From NCBI RefSeq assembly GCF_002127545.1, contig NZ_MUBK01000024.1:1-64000 (forward strand): 64,000 nt of DNA. Reading direction: 5' to 3'. The position numbers and the translations under genes were made by a program. Shown in pieces: positions 52,383 through 62,536 of the stretch. The stretch comes from Xenorhabdus beddingii. Its GTDB lineage: Bacteria; Pseudomonadota; Gammaproteobacteria; Enterobacterales; Enterobacteriaceae. Below the pieces are notes generated by a model. That model did no database searches. It was not told where the DNA came from and saw nothing but the letters and a program-made list of their open reading frames with translations. How positions within the stretch are numbered: position 1 is the stretch's first letter; each line of letters opens with the position of its first letter.

Positions 52383-53366
52383 ATGGCAAAACATATCGAA
52401 TTTTCCGCCACTGGCGGCCCAGAAGTACTCCGATATTGTGAATTTACACCCGCTGACCCTGCATCTGATGAAGTACAAGTCGAAAACAAAGCCATCGGGA
52501 TCAACTACATTGATACTTATATGCGGAGCGGGCTATATCCATCAGCCAGTCTGCCCAGCAAGCTCGGCACAGAAGCCGCAGGTATTGTGACTAAAATCGG
52601 CTCAAGTGTGACATCCATTAAAGTCGGGGATCGCGTCGTTTATGCCCAGTCCGCCTCTGGTGCTTACAGTGAAGTACACAATGTGTCTGAAAGCAAATTA
52701 GCTCTGCTACCCGATGCGATTTCATTCGAACAAGCCGCTGCATCCTTTTTAAAAGGTTTGACCGTTTACTATTTATTCAATCTGACCCATAAGATCCGGG
52801 CAGGAGAAACATTTCTGTTCCATGCTGCCGCTGGCGGTGTGGGTCTCATTGCCTGCCAATGGGCAAAAGCGCTGGGCGCTAAATTGATTGGAACGGCAGG
52901 TTCGGACGAAAAAGCGGCACTGGCCAAAGAAGCCGGGGCATGGCAGGTCATCAACTATCATCGCGAGAATATTGTGGAACGAGTCTTGGACATCACGGGC
53001 GGGGGAAAAGTTGGCGTGGTATATGATTCTGTCGGCAAGGAAACATGGCTGGATTCATTAGATTGCCTGAAACGGCAAGGTTTGATGGTCAGTTTTGGCA
53101 ACGCTTCTGGCCCCGTAACAGGGGTGAATCTGGGTATCCTCAACCAAAAAGGTTCACTGTTCCTCACCCGCCCTGCTCTGAATGGCTACATCACCACCCG
53201 TGAAGAATTGGCGGAAGCCAGCAAGATACTGTTTGATTTTATTGTCAGCGGTAAAATTAATGTGGATGTACCGGAAAATCAGAAGTTCCCACTGAGCGAA
53301 GCGATAAGGGCACATCGGACACTGGAAAGCCGCGCAACCCACGGTTCCAGTTTATTGATCCCTTAA
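52383..53366 (+). CDS. qor: NADPH:quinone oxidoreductase Qor
   Basis: Qor is a zinc-free member of the medium-chain dehydrogenase family that reduces quinones with NADPH. The 327-residue protein has the N-terminal GroES-like domain (FSATGGPEVLRY at the start). The quinone oxidoreductase signature is FLFHAAAGGVGLIACQWAKALG (quoted as FLFHAAAGGVGL, about residues 140-151), with the Rossmann loop AAAGGVG. ATG 52383 is chosen for the E. coli-like start and the GAGAGAG site. It is divergent from dnaB, as in E. coli. Confidence 0.94.
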   Translation: MAKHIEFSATGGPEVLRYCEFTPADPASDEVQVENKAIGINYIDTYMRSGLYPSASLPSKLGTEAAGIVTKIGSSVTSIKVGDRVVYAQSASGAYSEVHNVSESKLALLPDAISFEQAAASFLKGLTVYYLFNLTHKIRAGETFLFHAAAGGVGLIACQWAKALGAKLIGTAGSDEKAALAKEAGAWQVINYHRENIVERVLDITGGGKVGVVYDSVGKETWLDSLDCLKRQGLMVSFGNASGPVTGVNLGILNQKGSLFLTRPALNGYITTREELAEASKILFDFIVSGKINVDVPENQKFPLSEAIRAHRTLESRATHGSSLLIP

Positions 53367-53390
53367 ATGCGAACAAAACACCTGAGCGGA

Positions 53391-54419
53391 TTACATCCGC
53401 TCTGTCACCATGTCCAAGGCTTTTTCAACGACCATAATATCAGCACCCGGTTTATGGGCATTTTCACTTAAGTGACGACGCCATTGACGTGCGCCGGGAA
53501 TGCCTTGAAAAATGCCCAAAATATGGCGGGTGATATGCCCTAAATAGGTGCCTGTCGACAATTCCTGTTCAATATAAGGATAAAGGGATCTGACCGCATC
53601 CACTGTATTCACCACAGGTGCGGTTTGATCAAACAACTCACGATCCACATTCGCCAGAATAGAAGGGTTTTGGTAAGCCTCTCGTCCAATCATTACGCCA
53701 TCCACATACTGCAAATGCTGCTTCGCTTCTTCCAGTGATTTAATACCACCGTTAATGGAAAGCGTCAGTTGTGGAAAATCTTTCTTCAATTGATAGACCC
53801 GTGGATAATCCAGGGGTGGAATTTCGCGGTTTTCTTTCGGGCTTAAACCAGACAGCCACGCTTTACGCGCATGGATAACAAAATTATCGCAATCGCTGTT
53901 TTTCACGACGGTATCAATAAAGTCACACAGGAACTCGTAACTATCCTGTTCATCAATTCCGATGCGGGTTTTAACGGTAACAGGAATATCCACCACATCC
54001 TGCATGGCCTTGACACCCTCGGCCACCAGCGCCGCTTCCCCCATCAGACACGCACCAAAACGACCATTCTGCACACGATCAGAAGGACAACCCACATTCA
54101 GGTTGATTTCATCGTAACCTCGTTCTTGTGCAATCTTGGCACACTGCGCCAATGCCTGAGGATCGCTGCCGCCCAATTGCAATGCCAGAGGGTGCTCCTG
54201 CTCGTTATAAGCCAGATAATTTCCTTTACCATGAATAATCGCGCCGGTTGTGACCATTTCCGTGTAAAGCAGTGCTTCCTTGCTTAATAAGCGATGGAAG
54301 TAACGACAATGACGGTCAGTCCAGTCGAGCATGGGCGCAACGGAGAAACGGGAAGGTTTGAATTTATGGGATTTCCCCTTGATTTCATGGGTATTTTTAA
54401 CTGCTTTATTTTCGTGCAT
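53391..54419 (-). CDS. dusA: tRNA-dihydrouridine synthase DusA
   Basis: DusA is the FMN-dependent enzyme that reduces U20/U20a in the tRNA D-loop. The 342-residue protein has the TIM-barrel signature [14 protein letters not shown] (about residues 26-39). The conserved [20 protein letters not shown] has catalytic Cys near residue 110, quoted here as [33 protein letters not shown] binds tRNA/FMN. ATG 54419 is preferred over TTG 54434, although the ribosome site is poor. It lies downstream of the DUF1266 gene and convergent with qor. Confidence 0.94.
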   Translation of the reverse strand: MHENKAVKNTHEIKGKSHKFKPSRFSVAPMLDWTDRHCRYFHRLLSKEALLYTEMVTTGAIIHGKGNYLAYNEQEHPLALQLGGSDPQALAQCAKIAQERGYDEINLNVGCPSDRVQNGRFGACLMGEAALVAEGVKAMQDVVDIPVTVKTRIGIDEQDSYEFLCDFIDTVVKNSDCDNFVIHARKAWLSGLSPKENREIPPLDYPRVYQLKKDFPQLTLSINGGIKSLEEAKQHLQYVDGVMIGREAYQNPSILANVDRELFDQTAPVVNTVDAVRSLYPYIEQELSTGTYLGHITRHILGIFQGIPGARQWRRHLSENAHKPGADIMVVEKALDMVTERM

Positions 54420-54541
54420 TTCAAGATATTTCAAGTGGTTTTAAATTAACAGCCCCCCTATATAACGCCCCTGAAATACGGGGAATTGAATAAGAGGGAG
54501 TATAAAATGTGGCCTACTATAGCATAGAAAAATGTTCCCAT

Positions 54542-55708
54542 TTAATGCAATATCCGAATTTCGGTATGACCACTCTCTTCATCCATGATTTCATCGTCGG
54601 GTGAATTTTCCATTTGATCCCGTAACAGGGAATTCACGACATCAGAAAAACCATCTTTCATATATTGTTCCATAAAGATGCCTTTCGCATTTGGCCAAGG
54701 CAATTGAGCCATTGGCCAATCACAATGCTCTTTATAAAACAAAAATTCTTTCAGGCGCCCTTTCACCGTGTCAAAATTCCGGCTCCAATAGGCATTACCC
54801 AGCCGATAATTTGTGTAGAATTCATCAAAGCTGTCAAAAATTTCATAAATATAATCTGCTGTTTTCAGTATATTCTTCCAGGCCATTTCCTCGCTAATAT
54901 AACCGGCCGCAAAGCAGTTTCGGCTCATGACAATGGCTCGCCAAAGATCAAAACCCCAGAGTAAAACCGGGGGTCGTCCATCAATGGAGCGGGCACATTG
55001 CTGGACATATTCAGGGGATTCTTCTATCAGGCTTCCAAGCACTTGAAACATTTCTCCATCCGTGAAAACAGCGTCAACCGCGAAACGCTCCGAATGCATT
55101 CCCGCCCATAATTCATGCAGCCTTTTTAAATATCCCTGTTCATCAAGAATGCCCCAATCCTGATATAATTGTGATTGGTGCGGTTCAGGTTCTGATAAAG
55201 GTAAAAAACGATACTTATTATTATCTTGAAACACCCGACTTTTAAGCGGGTAATGCTCCAGTGTTTCTGTCCAAAATCCGTCGTAATAGCAGCTAACTAG
55301 ATGCAAACGTAAAGCCTGCCGTTTTTCTTCCGGTAAGATCGATAACCCTGCCTGTCTGTAATAACGTTTCTGTTCGGCCGCAGGAAGATTTTTGATACGC
55401 AGAAAAGTATAAATAGAAAGGAATACGCCCAATATGCTAAAACCTATCAACATAGCCCACAAGATATAACCCGCTGACGGTAGGTTATTGGAATCCATGG
55501 CTAATCCGGTTATCACTGTCGATAATGCGATCAACAAAATGGTTGTAATCCAGAGAATTCCCAAACCAATCGCCTGACTGGGCCTAAGAAAATCCATCTT
55601 TTTTCTTTTCAGAATAGCCTCTTTGACTATTCGAAAACTGTTAACAGGAAACTCTCTGTCATTAGGGTGATTTTGCAATAACTCTTTCATTTTTAATCCA
55701 TTAATCAT
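54542..55708 (-). CDS. DUF1266 membrane-anchored protein
   Basis: This 388-residue protein (382 from ATG 55690) has two N-terminal membrane segments (about residues 43-67 and 82-104) followed by a cytoplasmic domain. The C-terminal half carries the DUF1266 pattern LLWGFDLWRAIVMSRNCFAAGY and FDSFDEFYTNYRLGNAYW, the first quoted as WGFDLWRAIVMSRNCFAAGY. E. coli YbeR, YbeU and DjlB share this domain, whose function is unknown. Upstream ribosome sites are weak for both starts. It is an accessory gene inserted between dusA and zur relative to E. coli. Confidence 0.8.
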   Translation of the reverse strand: MINGLKMKELLQNHPNDREFPVNSFRIVKEAILKRKKMDFLRPSQAIGLGILWITTILLIALSTVITGLAMDSNNLPSAGYILWAMLIGFSILGVFLSIYTFLRIKNLPAAEQKRYYRQAGLSILPEEKRQALRLHLVSCYYDGFWTETLEHYPLKSRVFQDNNKYRFLPLSEPEPHQSQLYQDWGILDEQGYLKRLHELWAGMHSERFAVDAVFTDGEMFQVLGSLIEESPEYVQQCARSIDGRPPVLLWGFDLWRAIVMSRNCFAAGYISEEMAWKNILKTADYIYEIFDSFDEFYTNYRLGNAYWSRNFDTVKGRLKEFLFYKEHCDWPMAQLPWPNAKGIFMEQYMKDGFSDVVNSLLRDQMENSPDDEIMDEESGHTEIRILH

Positions 55709-56276
55709 GTAGGCCGTATTTCAAGTATTTTTAATGCTAAGATTTTTTCTTCTTAAGTGGAATAATCAGAGCAAACGGTTTTTGGTTAATCGTTACAGAC
55801 TTTCGACAATATAATAACGGGAAATACTATTTCCAAAATTAATCATAATAAAGAATATGTTTAAACAATGTGTGACTTTAATGACTAATATCCTTACCCT
55901 GATAAACCAATTTAACTCTCCGGATATTATCCAATATTTCCAGTTTTATTTTCTCCGTTTTTTCAACCATTTTATTGTTCTTATCCACCGATTAAATAGG
56001 CTTTCATAATAGTGATACCCTGAAATTCCGACGATCCCTTACTCCCCGCACTGCGGAGAGTAAGGGATCGCCCTAAAATTTTGAAATGTCATTTAACGTT
56101 TATCCTTTATATCCATTTATTGATAAATACATGCTACATAATGCCAGGATAGCCAGCTATTTTTTGACATGTATGTAAAGCGCCATAAGCGCGTTAATCA
56201 TGGCATAGATTCCTCTTCAGGCTGAAAAACATGGTAACATTAAAGTCATTAGCATCGTGTAGGTGTGAGAAGTGTA
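55709..56276. other. Intergenic region between DUF1266 gene and zur
   Basis: About 570 bp of A/T-rich DNA include the second copy of the hairpin repeat (56002-56107) and, at about 56,180-56,200, a short GCGCCATAAGCGCG dyad. It must hold the promoters of both divergent genes. No open frame was recognised. Confidence 0.5.
56002..56107 (-). repeat. Intergenic hairpin repeat, copy 2
   Basis: This is the same element as 41127-41227 in the opposite orientation, 106 bp. The central stem is 19 bp with one mismatch (56032-56050 with 56052-56070). Relative to copy 1 the outer stem changes from TTCCTT to ATCCCTT-type with matching changes on the other arm, so pairing is kept. A 5-bp insertion AACGT lies near one end. 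Confidence 0.8.
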
Positions 56277-56789
56277 ATGAAAACGATCAATCAAAAAAAG
56301 TTACTGGCACAGGCTGAGACGATCTGTCTGTCAAGAGGGGTTCGTTTGACCCCCCAACGTCTCGAAGTTCTGCGTCTCATTACGGAACAACCCGGCGCAA
56401 TCAGCGCTTATGATTTGCTGGATTTGTTGCGTGAAGTCGAACCCCAAGCCAAGCCCCCAACGGTTTATCGTGGTTTAGAGTTTCTGTTGGAACAAGGTTT
56501 TATTCACAAAATAGAATCCACAAACAGTTATGTTCTCTGCCATCATTTTGAGGAACCCAGCCATACTTCGGCGATGTTTATTTGTGAAGATTGTGGTTCA
56601 GTCACGGAAAAAGACGCGAAAACGATTGAATCCACCATTCAGAAGCTGGCACAAGGTACAGGGTTTCATTTACGAAATAGTGTGATCGAAGTTCACGGTT
56701 TGTGCTCTTCTTGCCATGAAATCGACTCTTGCGCAGAACGAGATATATGTCAGCACAATCATCCAGTTGCAGGGAATAAGAAGAAATAA
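56277..56789 (+). CDS. zur: Zinc uptake regulator Zur
   Basis: Zur is the Fur-family repressor of zinc uptake genes, active when zinc-bound. The 170-residue protein has the winged-helix domain (VRLTPQRLEVLRLI, AKPPTVYRGLEFLLEQGF, about residues 22-75) and the dimerisation domain with metal ligands. The structural zinc cysteines are in CEDCG (about 101-105) and GLCSSCHE (about 140-147), and the His-rich tail contains QHNHPV. ATG 56277 is chosen by similarity to E. coli Zur and a GAGAAG site; GTG 56265 is an alternative. It is monocistronic upstream of lexA (convergent). Confidence 0.94.
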   Translation: MKTINQKKLLAQAETICLSRGVRLTPQRLEVLRLITEQPGAISAYDLLDLLREVEPQAKPPTVYRGLEFLLEQGFIHKIESTNSYVLCHHFEEPSHTSAMFICEDCGSVTEKDAKTIESTIQKLAQGTGFHLRNSVIEVHGLCSSCHEIDSCAERDICQHNHPVAGNKKK

Positions 56790-56845
56790 GGCAAGCATGT
56801 TTGACAGATGATTAAGCGATGAGGCGGTCATGCCTGATGTACTCA

Positions 56846-56906
56846 TATACCCATCGTCTTTCAAGTTGCCGCTTTGTTGGCTGCATCTTGAAATCCATTG
56901 GGTATA
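56846..56906. repeat. Internally deleted ERIC-type element
   Basis: A 61-bp element is bounded by TATACCC and GGGTATA. Its left part (CTTTCAAGTTGCCGCTTTGT followed by TGGCTGC) matches one end of ERIC repeats read in reverse. The ERIC centre is missing. A second partial end (TCTTCAAGTTACCGC) follows immediately. Confidence 0.65.
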
Positions 56907-57001
56907 TCTTCAAGTTACCGCTTACGCTTAACCTGAGTTTAACAAGTACTGAAAAAAATGACCGCCCCAGAATGGCAAAGTGCAATTATCCGCTTTTACA
57001 A

Positions 57002-57619
57002 TCAGAACCAGTCCCCGTTACGAATAACGCCTACTGCCAATCCTTCAATAGTGAAACTCTGTTCGCTCAAATCAATAACAATCGGTTCAAATTCTGGATT
57101 TTCAGCAATCAGTTCAATTTTGTTCCCTGTTTGTTTAAAACGTTTTACTGTGACTTCATCTTCAATACGCGCCACAATGACTTGCCCGTTATGAACATCC
57201 TGTGTTTTATGCACAGCCAGTAAATCCCCGTCCATAATACCGATGTCTTTCATAGACATTCCACGGACACGTAACAGAAAATCAGCACTTGGTTTGAACA
57301 GTCCCGGATCAACCTTATAATGACTTTCGATATGTTCCTGAGCCAGCAATGGCTCGCCTGCAGCAACACGACCAATCAGCGGTAATCCCGCGCTTTCACC
57401 TTGCTCTTCGAGAAGCAAACGGATACCCCTGGATGCACCAGCGATAATCTCTATCACCCCTTTACGCGCCAGAGCCTTTAAATGCTCTTCTGCCGCGTTA
57501 GGTGAACGAAAACCAAGACGTGCCGCGATTTCAGCACGTGTCGGTGGCATACCCGTTTGCGAAATATGGTCGCGCACCAAGTTATAGACTTGCTGCTGCC
57601 TGGCAGTTAATGCTTTCAT
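57002..57619 (-). CDS. lexA: SOS repressor LexA
   Basis: LexA represses SOS genes and self-cleaves when RecA filaments form. The 205-residue protein has the N-terminal winged helix ([32 protein letters not shown]). The cleavage site AAG is in [10 protein letters not shown] (about residues 83-92). The catalytic serine is in [15 protein letters not shown] (about 118-132) and the lysine in [15 protein letters not shown] (about 150-164). Two SOS boxes precede it, giving autorepression as in E. coli. dinF, which follows lexA in E. coli, is absent. Confidence 0.97.
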   Translation of the reverse strand: MKALTARQQQVYNLVRDHISQTGMPPTRAEIAARLGFRSPNAAEEHLKALARKGVIEIIAGASRGIRLLLEEQGESAGLPLIGRVAAGEPLLAQEHIESHYKVDPGLFKPSADFLLRVRGMSMKDIGIMDGDLLAVHKTQDVHNGQVIVARIEDEVTVKRFKQTGNKIELIAENPEFEPIVIDLSEQSFTIEGLAVGVIRNGDWF

Positions 57620-57627
57620 TTCGCCCC

Positions 57628-57664
57628 CTGTTTGTTTATACAGTCAGACTGTGAGTATATACAG
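57628..57664. promoter_or_regulatory. Two LexA boxes in the lexA promoter
   Basis: Both CTGTTTGTTTATACAG (57628-57643) and CTGTGAGTATATACAG (57649-57664) have perfect CTGT-N8-ACAG cores. They are 5 bp apart, directly upstream of lexA, matching the double operator of E. coli lexA. Confidence 0.92.
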
Positions 57665-57737
57665 GTAAACTAGAATTGGGAACCTGTCGGCATGTAAAAG
57701 CCGTTAAATAACGTATCTTGATGAAAAACACATCACA

Positions 57738-58109
57738 TCAGCGCATAAAATGCGACCAAAGGATCATTCCCCACGTAAGCAATGCAAGAAGTATGGTTAG
57801 CAATACAGCCGCCGACCCCATATCCTTCGCTCGACCTGATAATTCATGATACTCACTGCCAATACGATCCACGACCGCTTCTATGGCACTGTTAAGAATT
57901 TCAACAATAACAACTAGCATGACAGAACCGATAAGCAAGAGCTTCTCAAATAAGCTAACATCTAAAGAAAATGCGATGAGAATCGCAAATATGGCAGTCA
58001 TGCTTTCCTGCCGAAATGCGGCTTCATTTTGCCAAGCGGCCTTGATTCCTTTCGCAGAATAGCCAGCCGCCTTGATGATACGAGTCAAACCTGTTGATTG
58101 ATTTGCCAT
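57738..58109 (-). CDS. dgkA: Diacylglycerol kinase DgkA
   Basis: DgkA is a small trimeric inner-membrane kinase that returns diacylglycerol, released by osmolyte and LPS synthesis, to phosphatidic acid. The 123-residue protein has three membrane helices. The active-site signature is EILNSAIEAVVDRIGSEYHELSGRAKDMGSAA, of which EILNSAIEAVVDR (about residues 70-82) and AKDMGSAA (about 95-102) are diagnostic. It diverges from plsB; both act in phospholipid metabolism. Confidence 0.95.
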   Translation of the reverse strand: MANQSTGLTRIIKAAGYSAKGIKAAWQNEAAFRQESMTAIFAILIAFSLDVSLFEKLLLIGSVMLVVIVEILNSAIEAVVDRIGSEYHELSGRAKDMGSAAVLLTILLALLTWGMILWSHFMR

Positions 58110-58247
58110 GATAACTTTCTTAAATGAACTTAATAATTGTATGGTTATATAACTTTTAGCCCTTTATATTGTCTTAATTTCCACAGATCTCAAAATCTGT
58201 TTCTGGTATCCTTGCGACGCATTGCTAACAAGAGGCTTAAAGCAGTT

Positions 58248-60713
58248 ATGTCAGGTTGGCGTAAAATATATTATAAGTTATTGAATTTACCACTAAAATT
58301 ATTAGTAAAAAGTAAACTTATCCCTACGGATCCCATTGCAGAGCTGCGTCTTGATACGACACGGCCTATTTTGTACGTACTACCGTACCACTCGAAGACA
58401 GACTTATTGACTCTACGTCAACAATGTCTGGCGCAAGAGCTGCCCGATCCGTTGGACCCTCTGGAAATTGGGGACACACAGCTTCCGAGTTGTGTCTTTA
58501 TTGATAACGGCCCACGCGTGTTCCGTTGTTATGCCCCAAAGCATGAATCTGTGAAAATTTTTCATTCTTATCTGGATCTGCATCGCAATAATTCTGATTT
58601 GAATATCCAAATGGTGCCAGTTTCTGTCATGTTTGGCCGCTCTCCTGGGCGTGAAGGACATGAGACGAATACGGCACCGCAATTACGTCTGCTGAACGGT
58701 GTGCAGAAGTTTTTTGCGATCCTGTGGCTTGGGCGGGATAGTTTTGTGCGTTTCTCCACTCCCGTTTCTCTACGCCATATGGCTGACGAACACGGTACGG
58801 ATGATATTATTGCCAATAAACTCGCTCGTGTTGCCCGGATACACTATTCCCGTCAACGTCTTGCGGCGGTTGGGCCTCGTTTGCCTGCCAGACAGGATCT
58901 GTTCAATAAGTTACTGACTTCGAAAGCGATAGAAAAAGCCATTGCTGATGAAGCCCGTAGCAAGAAAATCTCTCCCGAAAAGGCCAAGCAGAATGCCATT
59001 AATATGTTGGAAGAGATTGCGGCGGATTTCTCCTATGAAACCGTGCGATTGACCGATCGTGTTTTGAGTTGGACGTGGAATCGTTTGTATCAAGGCATCA
59101 ATGTTCATAATGCCGAACGCGTCCGCCAGTTGGCACAGGATGGTCATGAATTGGTTTATGTTCCATGCCACCGCAGCCATATGGATTATCTTTTGCTCTC
59201 CTATGTGCTTTATCATCAGGGGCTGGTTCCGCCACACATTGCGGCGGGCATTAACTTGAATTTCTGGCCTGCCGGGCCGATATTCCGTCGTCTTGGCGCG
59301 TTCTTTATCCGCCGCACGTTTAAAGGTAATAAACTCTATTCGACGATCTTCCGTGAATATCTCGGTGAGTTGTTTTCCCGTGGTTATTCGGTTGAATATT
59401 TTGTCGAAGGCGGTCGTTCACGTACCGGACGTCTGCTTGACCCGAAAACCGGCACACTTTCCATGACCTTGCAAGCGATGCTGCGTGGGGAATCCCGTCC
59501 CATCACAATTGTGCCGATCTATATCGGTTATGAGCATGTGATGGAAGTGGCGACTTACGCCAAAGAGTTGCGGGGTGCCACCAAAGAAAAAGAAGGTTTT
59601 TTCCAGATGGTGCGGGGATTGCGCAAACTGCGTAATCTGGGGCAGGGTTACGTGAACTTTGGTGAACCCATCCCGTTGATACAGTACCTTAATCAGCATG
59701 TTCCGGATTGGCGTGATTCCATTGACCCGATAGAATCCCAGCGCCCTACATGGCTGTCTCCAACCGTCAGTAAACTGGCTGGCAATATTATGGTCAATAT
59801 CAATAATGCCGCCGCCGCCAATGCGATCAATTTATGTACTACGGCGTTACTGTCATCACGTCAGCGAGCACTCACTCGCGAGCAGCTTATTGAGCAGTTG
59901 GATTGCTACCTGCAATTATTGCAAAATGTGCCTTACACCGACGATATCACTGTACCGAACAAAACGGCGGAAGAGTTGTTGGATCACGCCTTGTTGATGG
60001 ATAAGTTTGAGGTCGAGAAAGACAGTCTGGGGGATATCATTATCCTGCCCCGCGAAAACGCGGTATTGATGACTTATTATCGCAACAATATCCAGCACTT
60101 GTTGATCCTGCCATCCTTGATTGCCAGCATTGTGATGCATCATCGCCGTATCAATCGCAGCGAATTGCTCAGGCAGGTTGAACTCATCTATCCGCTCATC
60201 AAGCAGGAACTTTTCATGCGTTACAGCAAGGAAACGCTCCCCAATGTCGTCAATACCTTAATTGATGAACTGGCGCGTCAATGCCTTATCTGTAACAAAG
60301 AACAAGAAATGCTGGTACTGAACCCTGCACGTATTCGCTCACTGCAATTACTGGCGGCCGGTATCAGGGAAACCCTGCAACGCTATGCCATTACGCTGTC
60401 TTTATTGAATGCCACCCCAGATATCAGTCGTGGTGTACTGGAAAAAGAGAGCCGGATGTTGGCACAGCGTCTATCAGTGCTGCATGGTATCAATGCGCCG
60501 GAGTTCTTTGACAAGGCGGTTTTCGCCTGCTCAGTCAATACACTGCGCGAAGAAGGCTATACGCAAGATAGTGGCGATATGATTACGAGCAACGCCCAGG
60601 CACTCTACCATGTGCTGAGTGAGTTGATGTCACCTGAAATTCGCTTAACCATTGAAAGTGTCAGTATGCCACCAGAGCAAAATGACCCTGAGCAAGTAAA
60701 AAATCAGGGGTAA
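58248..60713 (+). CDS. plsB: Glycerol-3-phosphate acyltransferase PlsB
   Basis: PlsB transfers the first acyl chain to sn-glycerol 3-phosphate at the inner membrane, starting phospholipid synthesis. The 821-residue protein has the acyltransferase blocks: [15 protein letters not shown] (HX4D motif, about residues 303-317), [12 protein letters not shown] (about 350-361), [12 protein letters not shown] (about 384-395) and [17 protein letters not shown] 58248 ([13 protein letters not shown]) matches E. coli; the frame is open upstream to 58137, but that part has no similarity. It is divergent from dgkA, and a complex ERIC element follows. Confidence 0.96.
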   Translation: MSGWRKIYYKLLNLPLKLLVKSKLIPTDPIAELRLDTTRPILYVLPYHSKTDLLTLRQQCLAQELPDPLDPLEIGDTQLPSCVFIDNGPRVFRCYAPKHESVKIFHSYLDLHRNNSDLNIQMVPVSVMFGRSPGREGHETNTAPQLRLLNGVQKFFAILWLGRDSFVRFSTPVSLRHMADEHGTDDIIANKLARVARIHYSRQRLAAVGPRLPARQDLFNKLLTSKAIEKAIADEARSKKISPEKAKQNAINMLEEIAADFSYETVRLTDRVLSWTWNRLYQGINVHNAERVRQLAQDGHELVYVPCHRSHMDYLLLSYVLYHQGLVPPHIAAGINLNFWPAGPIFRRLGAFFIRRTFKGNKLYSTIFREYLGELFSRGYSVEYFVEGGRSRTGRLLDPKTGTLSMTLQAMLRGESRPITIVPIYIGYEHVMEVATYAKELRGATKEKEGFFQMVRGLRKLRNLGQGYVNFGEPIPLIQYLNQHVPDWRDSIDPIESQRPTWLSPTVSKLAGNIMVNINNAAAANAINLCTTALLSSRQRALTREQLIEQLDCYLQLLQNVPYTDDITVPNKTAEELLDHALLMDKFEVEKDSLGDIIILPRENAVLMTYYRNNIQHLLILPSLIASIVMHHRRINRSELLRQVELIYPLIKQELFMRYSKETLPNVVNTLIDELARQCLICNKEQEMLVLNPARIRSLQLLAAGIRETLQRYAITLSLLNATPDISRGVLEKESRMLAQRLSVLHGINAPEFFDKAVFACSVNTLREEGYTQDSGDMITSNAQALYHVLSELMSPEIRLTIESVSMPPEQNDPEQVKNQG

Positions 60714-60731
60714 TGGCTGACTTCGGGTATA

Positions 60732-60927
60732 TATACCCAAAATAATTCGGGTTGCATCGCGGCGGCAAGGGAGCGACAAATTCGTCGGGAACGAATTTGC
60801 CCAGCCAAAGGCTGGCCTCCGGTGAGAGGCAGGAGCCTCTCAGTCATCCCCGGGAACATAGATAACTATGTGACCGGGGTGGGTGAGCGTAGCCAACAAA
60901 GAGGCAACTTGAAGTATGAAGGGTATA
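60732..60927. repeat. ERIC element with a ~70-bp internal insertion
   Basis: The ends match the ERIC consensus: TATACCCAAAATAATTCGGG on the left, CAACTTGAAGTATGA with GGGTATA on the right. The core segment CATAGATAACTATGTGACC lies within ATCCCCGGGAA...GGGGTGGGTGAGCG. About 70 bp (60776 to about 60844) absent from the usual ~127-bp ERIC interrupt it. The insert holds three small hairpins: AAATTCGT/ACGAATTT, CCAGCC/GGCTGG and GAGAGGC/GCCTCTC. It fills the space between the convergent plsB and ubiA. Confidence 0.85.
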
Positions 60928-60960
60928 AAGGATTAATGGGCGGTCATACCGCCCATTATA

Positions 60961-61827
60961 TTAAACATAGCTGCAAAGGATGCCGAGGAATAGAATAAAG
61001 CCAACGTAGTTATTGTTCATAAATGCCTGAAAGCAAGATGCTCTTTCCCGGCCTGCAATCAATTTTTGTTGATAAATAAACAGCGCTGCTGCCAGCAATA
61101 TTGTCCAGTAGTATATTCCCCCCAGATTCACGATATTGCCAACCAGTACCAAAATGCCCAGCATGGTGAATTGCAGAAGACCAATAATCAGTTTATCAAA
61201 GCGCCCAAAAAGCACCGCCGTCGATTTCACACCGATTTTTAGATCATCATCTCGATCAACCATTGCATACTGTGTATCGTAAATCACTGACCAGATAATG
61301 TTGATTAAAAACAGCAGCCAGCACTCTAAAGGTAAGGACTCACTAACTGCGGAAAATGCCATCGGAATTGACCAGCCGTAGGCCGCGCCCAACACAACTT
61401 GCGGCAAGTGGCTGATGCGTTTAACAAAAGGATAAGTCCACGCCAGCACTAAGCCAACGACTGACAACGCTATTGTCATTTTATTCAGTGTCAAAACCAG
61501 CGCAAAAGAAATGAGCACCAGAGTGGCAAACAAGATTTTGCTTTCTTTTTCGCTAATGTCACCACTAGGAAGAGGACGAGATTTTGTCCGCTCTACATAG
61601 CCATCAAATTTTCTGTCTGCAAAATCATTAATGCAACATCCCGCAGCACGCATGAAAAACACACCGAGAGTAAAAACTAACAAGACATGCAAATTGGGTA
61701 TGCCTTTTGCGGCGATCCACAATGCCCAATAGGTTGGCCATAATAGTAATAATACGCCAATGGGTTTATTGATACGCATTAAACGGCAATAGGCGCGCCA
61801 TTTATTCTGCGTCATACTGACCTCCAA
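60961..61827 (-). CDS. ubiA: 4-hydroxybenzoate octaprenyltransferase UbiA
   Basis: UbiA attaches the polyprenyl chain to 4-hydroxybenzoate, the membrane-entry step of ubiquinone synthesis. The 288-residue protein has about nine membrane helices and both Asp-rich motifs: [11 protein letters not shown] (about residues 64-74) and [12 protein letters not shown] (about 188-199). It starts one base after the ubiC stop region on the same strand (gap 1 bp), so ubiC-ubiA is an operon as in E. coli. UbiD for the next step lies at 8967-10478. Confidence 0.96.
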   Translation of the reverse strand: MEVSMTQNKWRAYCRLMRINKPIGVLLLLWPTYWALWIAAKGIPNLHVLLVFTLGVFFMRAAGCCINDFADRKFDGYVERTKSRPLPSGDISEKESKILFATLVLISFALVLTLNKMTIALSVVGLVLAWTYPFVKRISHLPQVVLGAAYGWSIPMAFSAVSESLPLECWLLFLINIIWSVIYDTQYAMVDRDDDLKIGVKSTAVLFGRFDKLIIGLLQFTMLGILVLVGNIVNLGGIYYWTILLAAALFIYQQKLIAGRERASCFQAFMNNNYVGFILFLGILCSYV

Positions 61828-61828
61828 T

Positions 61829-62356
61829 CTATTTCTCCCCTTTTATTTTGTTGATCTTATAGGCAGGTGATTCTGGCAGAAAAACTTCTGTGAGCAATAG
61901 AGGTTTACCCGACAATCTCAATAAAGAACGTCGTGCCCAGCGATATTCTTGCCAGCCTATTTGAATATAATCCCGTGTCAGATTATTACCACTAAAAAGA
62001 TAACGGCCGAGTGGAACTGTTCCTACGTCAACCAATTTCCGATCTGGGCCGGTTAGCGTTTCCGCCGGAATAACCGTGCGCCCTAAAAGCCACGGGATGT
62101 TATCCCCATACAAGATAACCTCACGCAACCAATATTTTTCACTTATAGGTAAGTGCTCACTTTCATCGCCTAATTCTTCTGCCGTGATAAAGCATTCCCG
62201 AAAAGGGGCAATCGATACCTGCTGACAGTATTGTTCAAAGCGGCGGGTCATTGAGCCGACTTCCATCAGCCAATCTAATATATCTTCAGGAAGCGCGGCC
62301 TCATCTGCCGAAAACCAGTGGATGGGTGTCGATGTTAATATTGTGTCATCTGCCAT
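61829..62356 (-). CDS. ubiC: Chorismate pyruvate-lyase UbiC
   Basis: UbiC removes pyruvate from chorismate to give 4-hydroxybenzoate, the first committed step of ubiquinone synthesis. The 175-residue protein has conserved substrate residues in [10 protein letters not shown] (Arg, about residue 38), [21 protein letters not shown] (Arg and Gly region, about 77-97, quoted as [17 protein letters not shown]) and [10 protein letters not shown]. The C-terminal TEVFLPESP contains the active-site Glu. It leads directly into ubiA. Confidence 0.95.
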   Translation of the reverse strand: MADDTILTSTPIHWFSADEAALPEDILDWLMEVGSMTRRFEQYCQQVSIAPFRECFITAEELGDESEHLPISEKYWLREVILYGDNIPWLLGRTVIPAETLTGPDRKLVDVGTVPLGRYLFSGNNLTRDYIQIGWQEYRWARRSLLRLSGKPLLLTEVFLPESPAYKINKIKGEK

Positions 62357-62476
62357 GTCATTTTCCCATTGCGGGGAATCTCATTTTCCCCGACAGCACA
62401 ACGAGTGGGGCATGAGGATATCATGTTGCAGACCAATAAAATAAAAAGTTGGTAGCAATTTATGGAAATCATAAAA

Positions 62477-62514
62477 AACCTCTCCTCAATAAAGGTTGTT
62501 ACTGAGGAGAGGTT
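62477..62514 (-). terminator. Terminator of pgi
   Basis: AACCTCTCCTCA and TGAGGAGAGGTT form a perfect 12-bp stem with a 14-base loop, followed on the minus strand by a T run (TTTTTTAT). It lies 23 bp beyond the pgi stop. Confidence 0.9.
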
Positions 62515-62536
62515 GGGTCAAAAGAAGGAAATCAGA

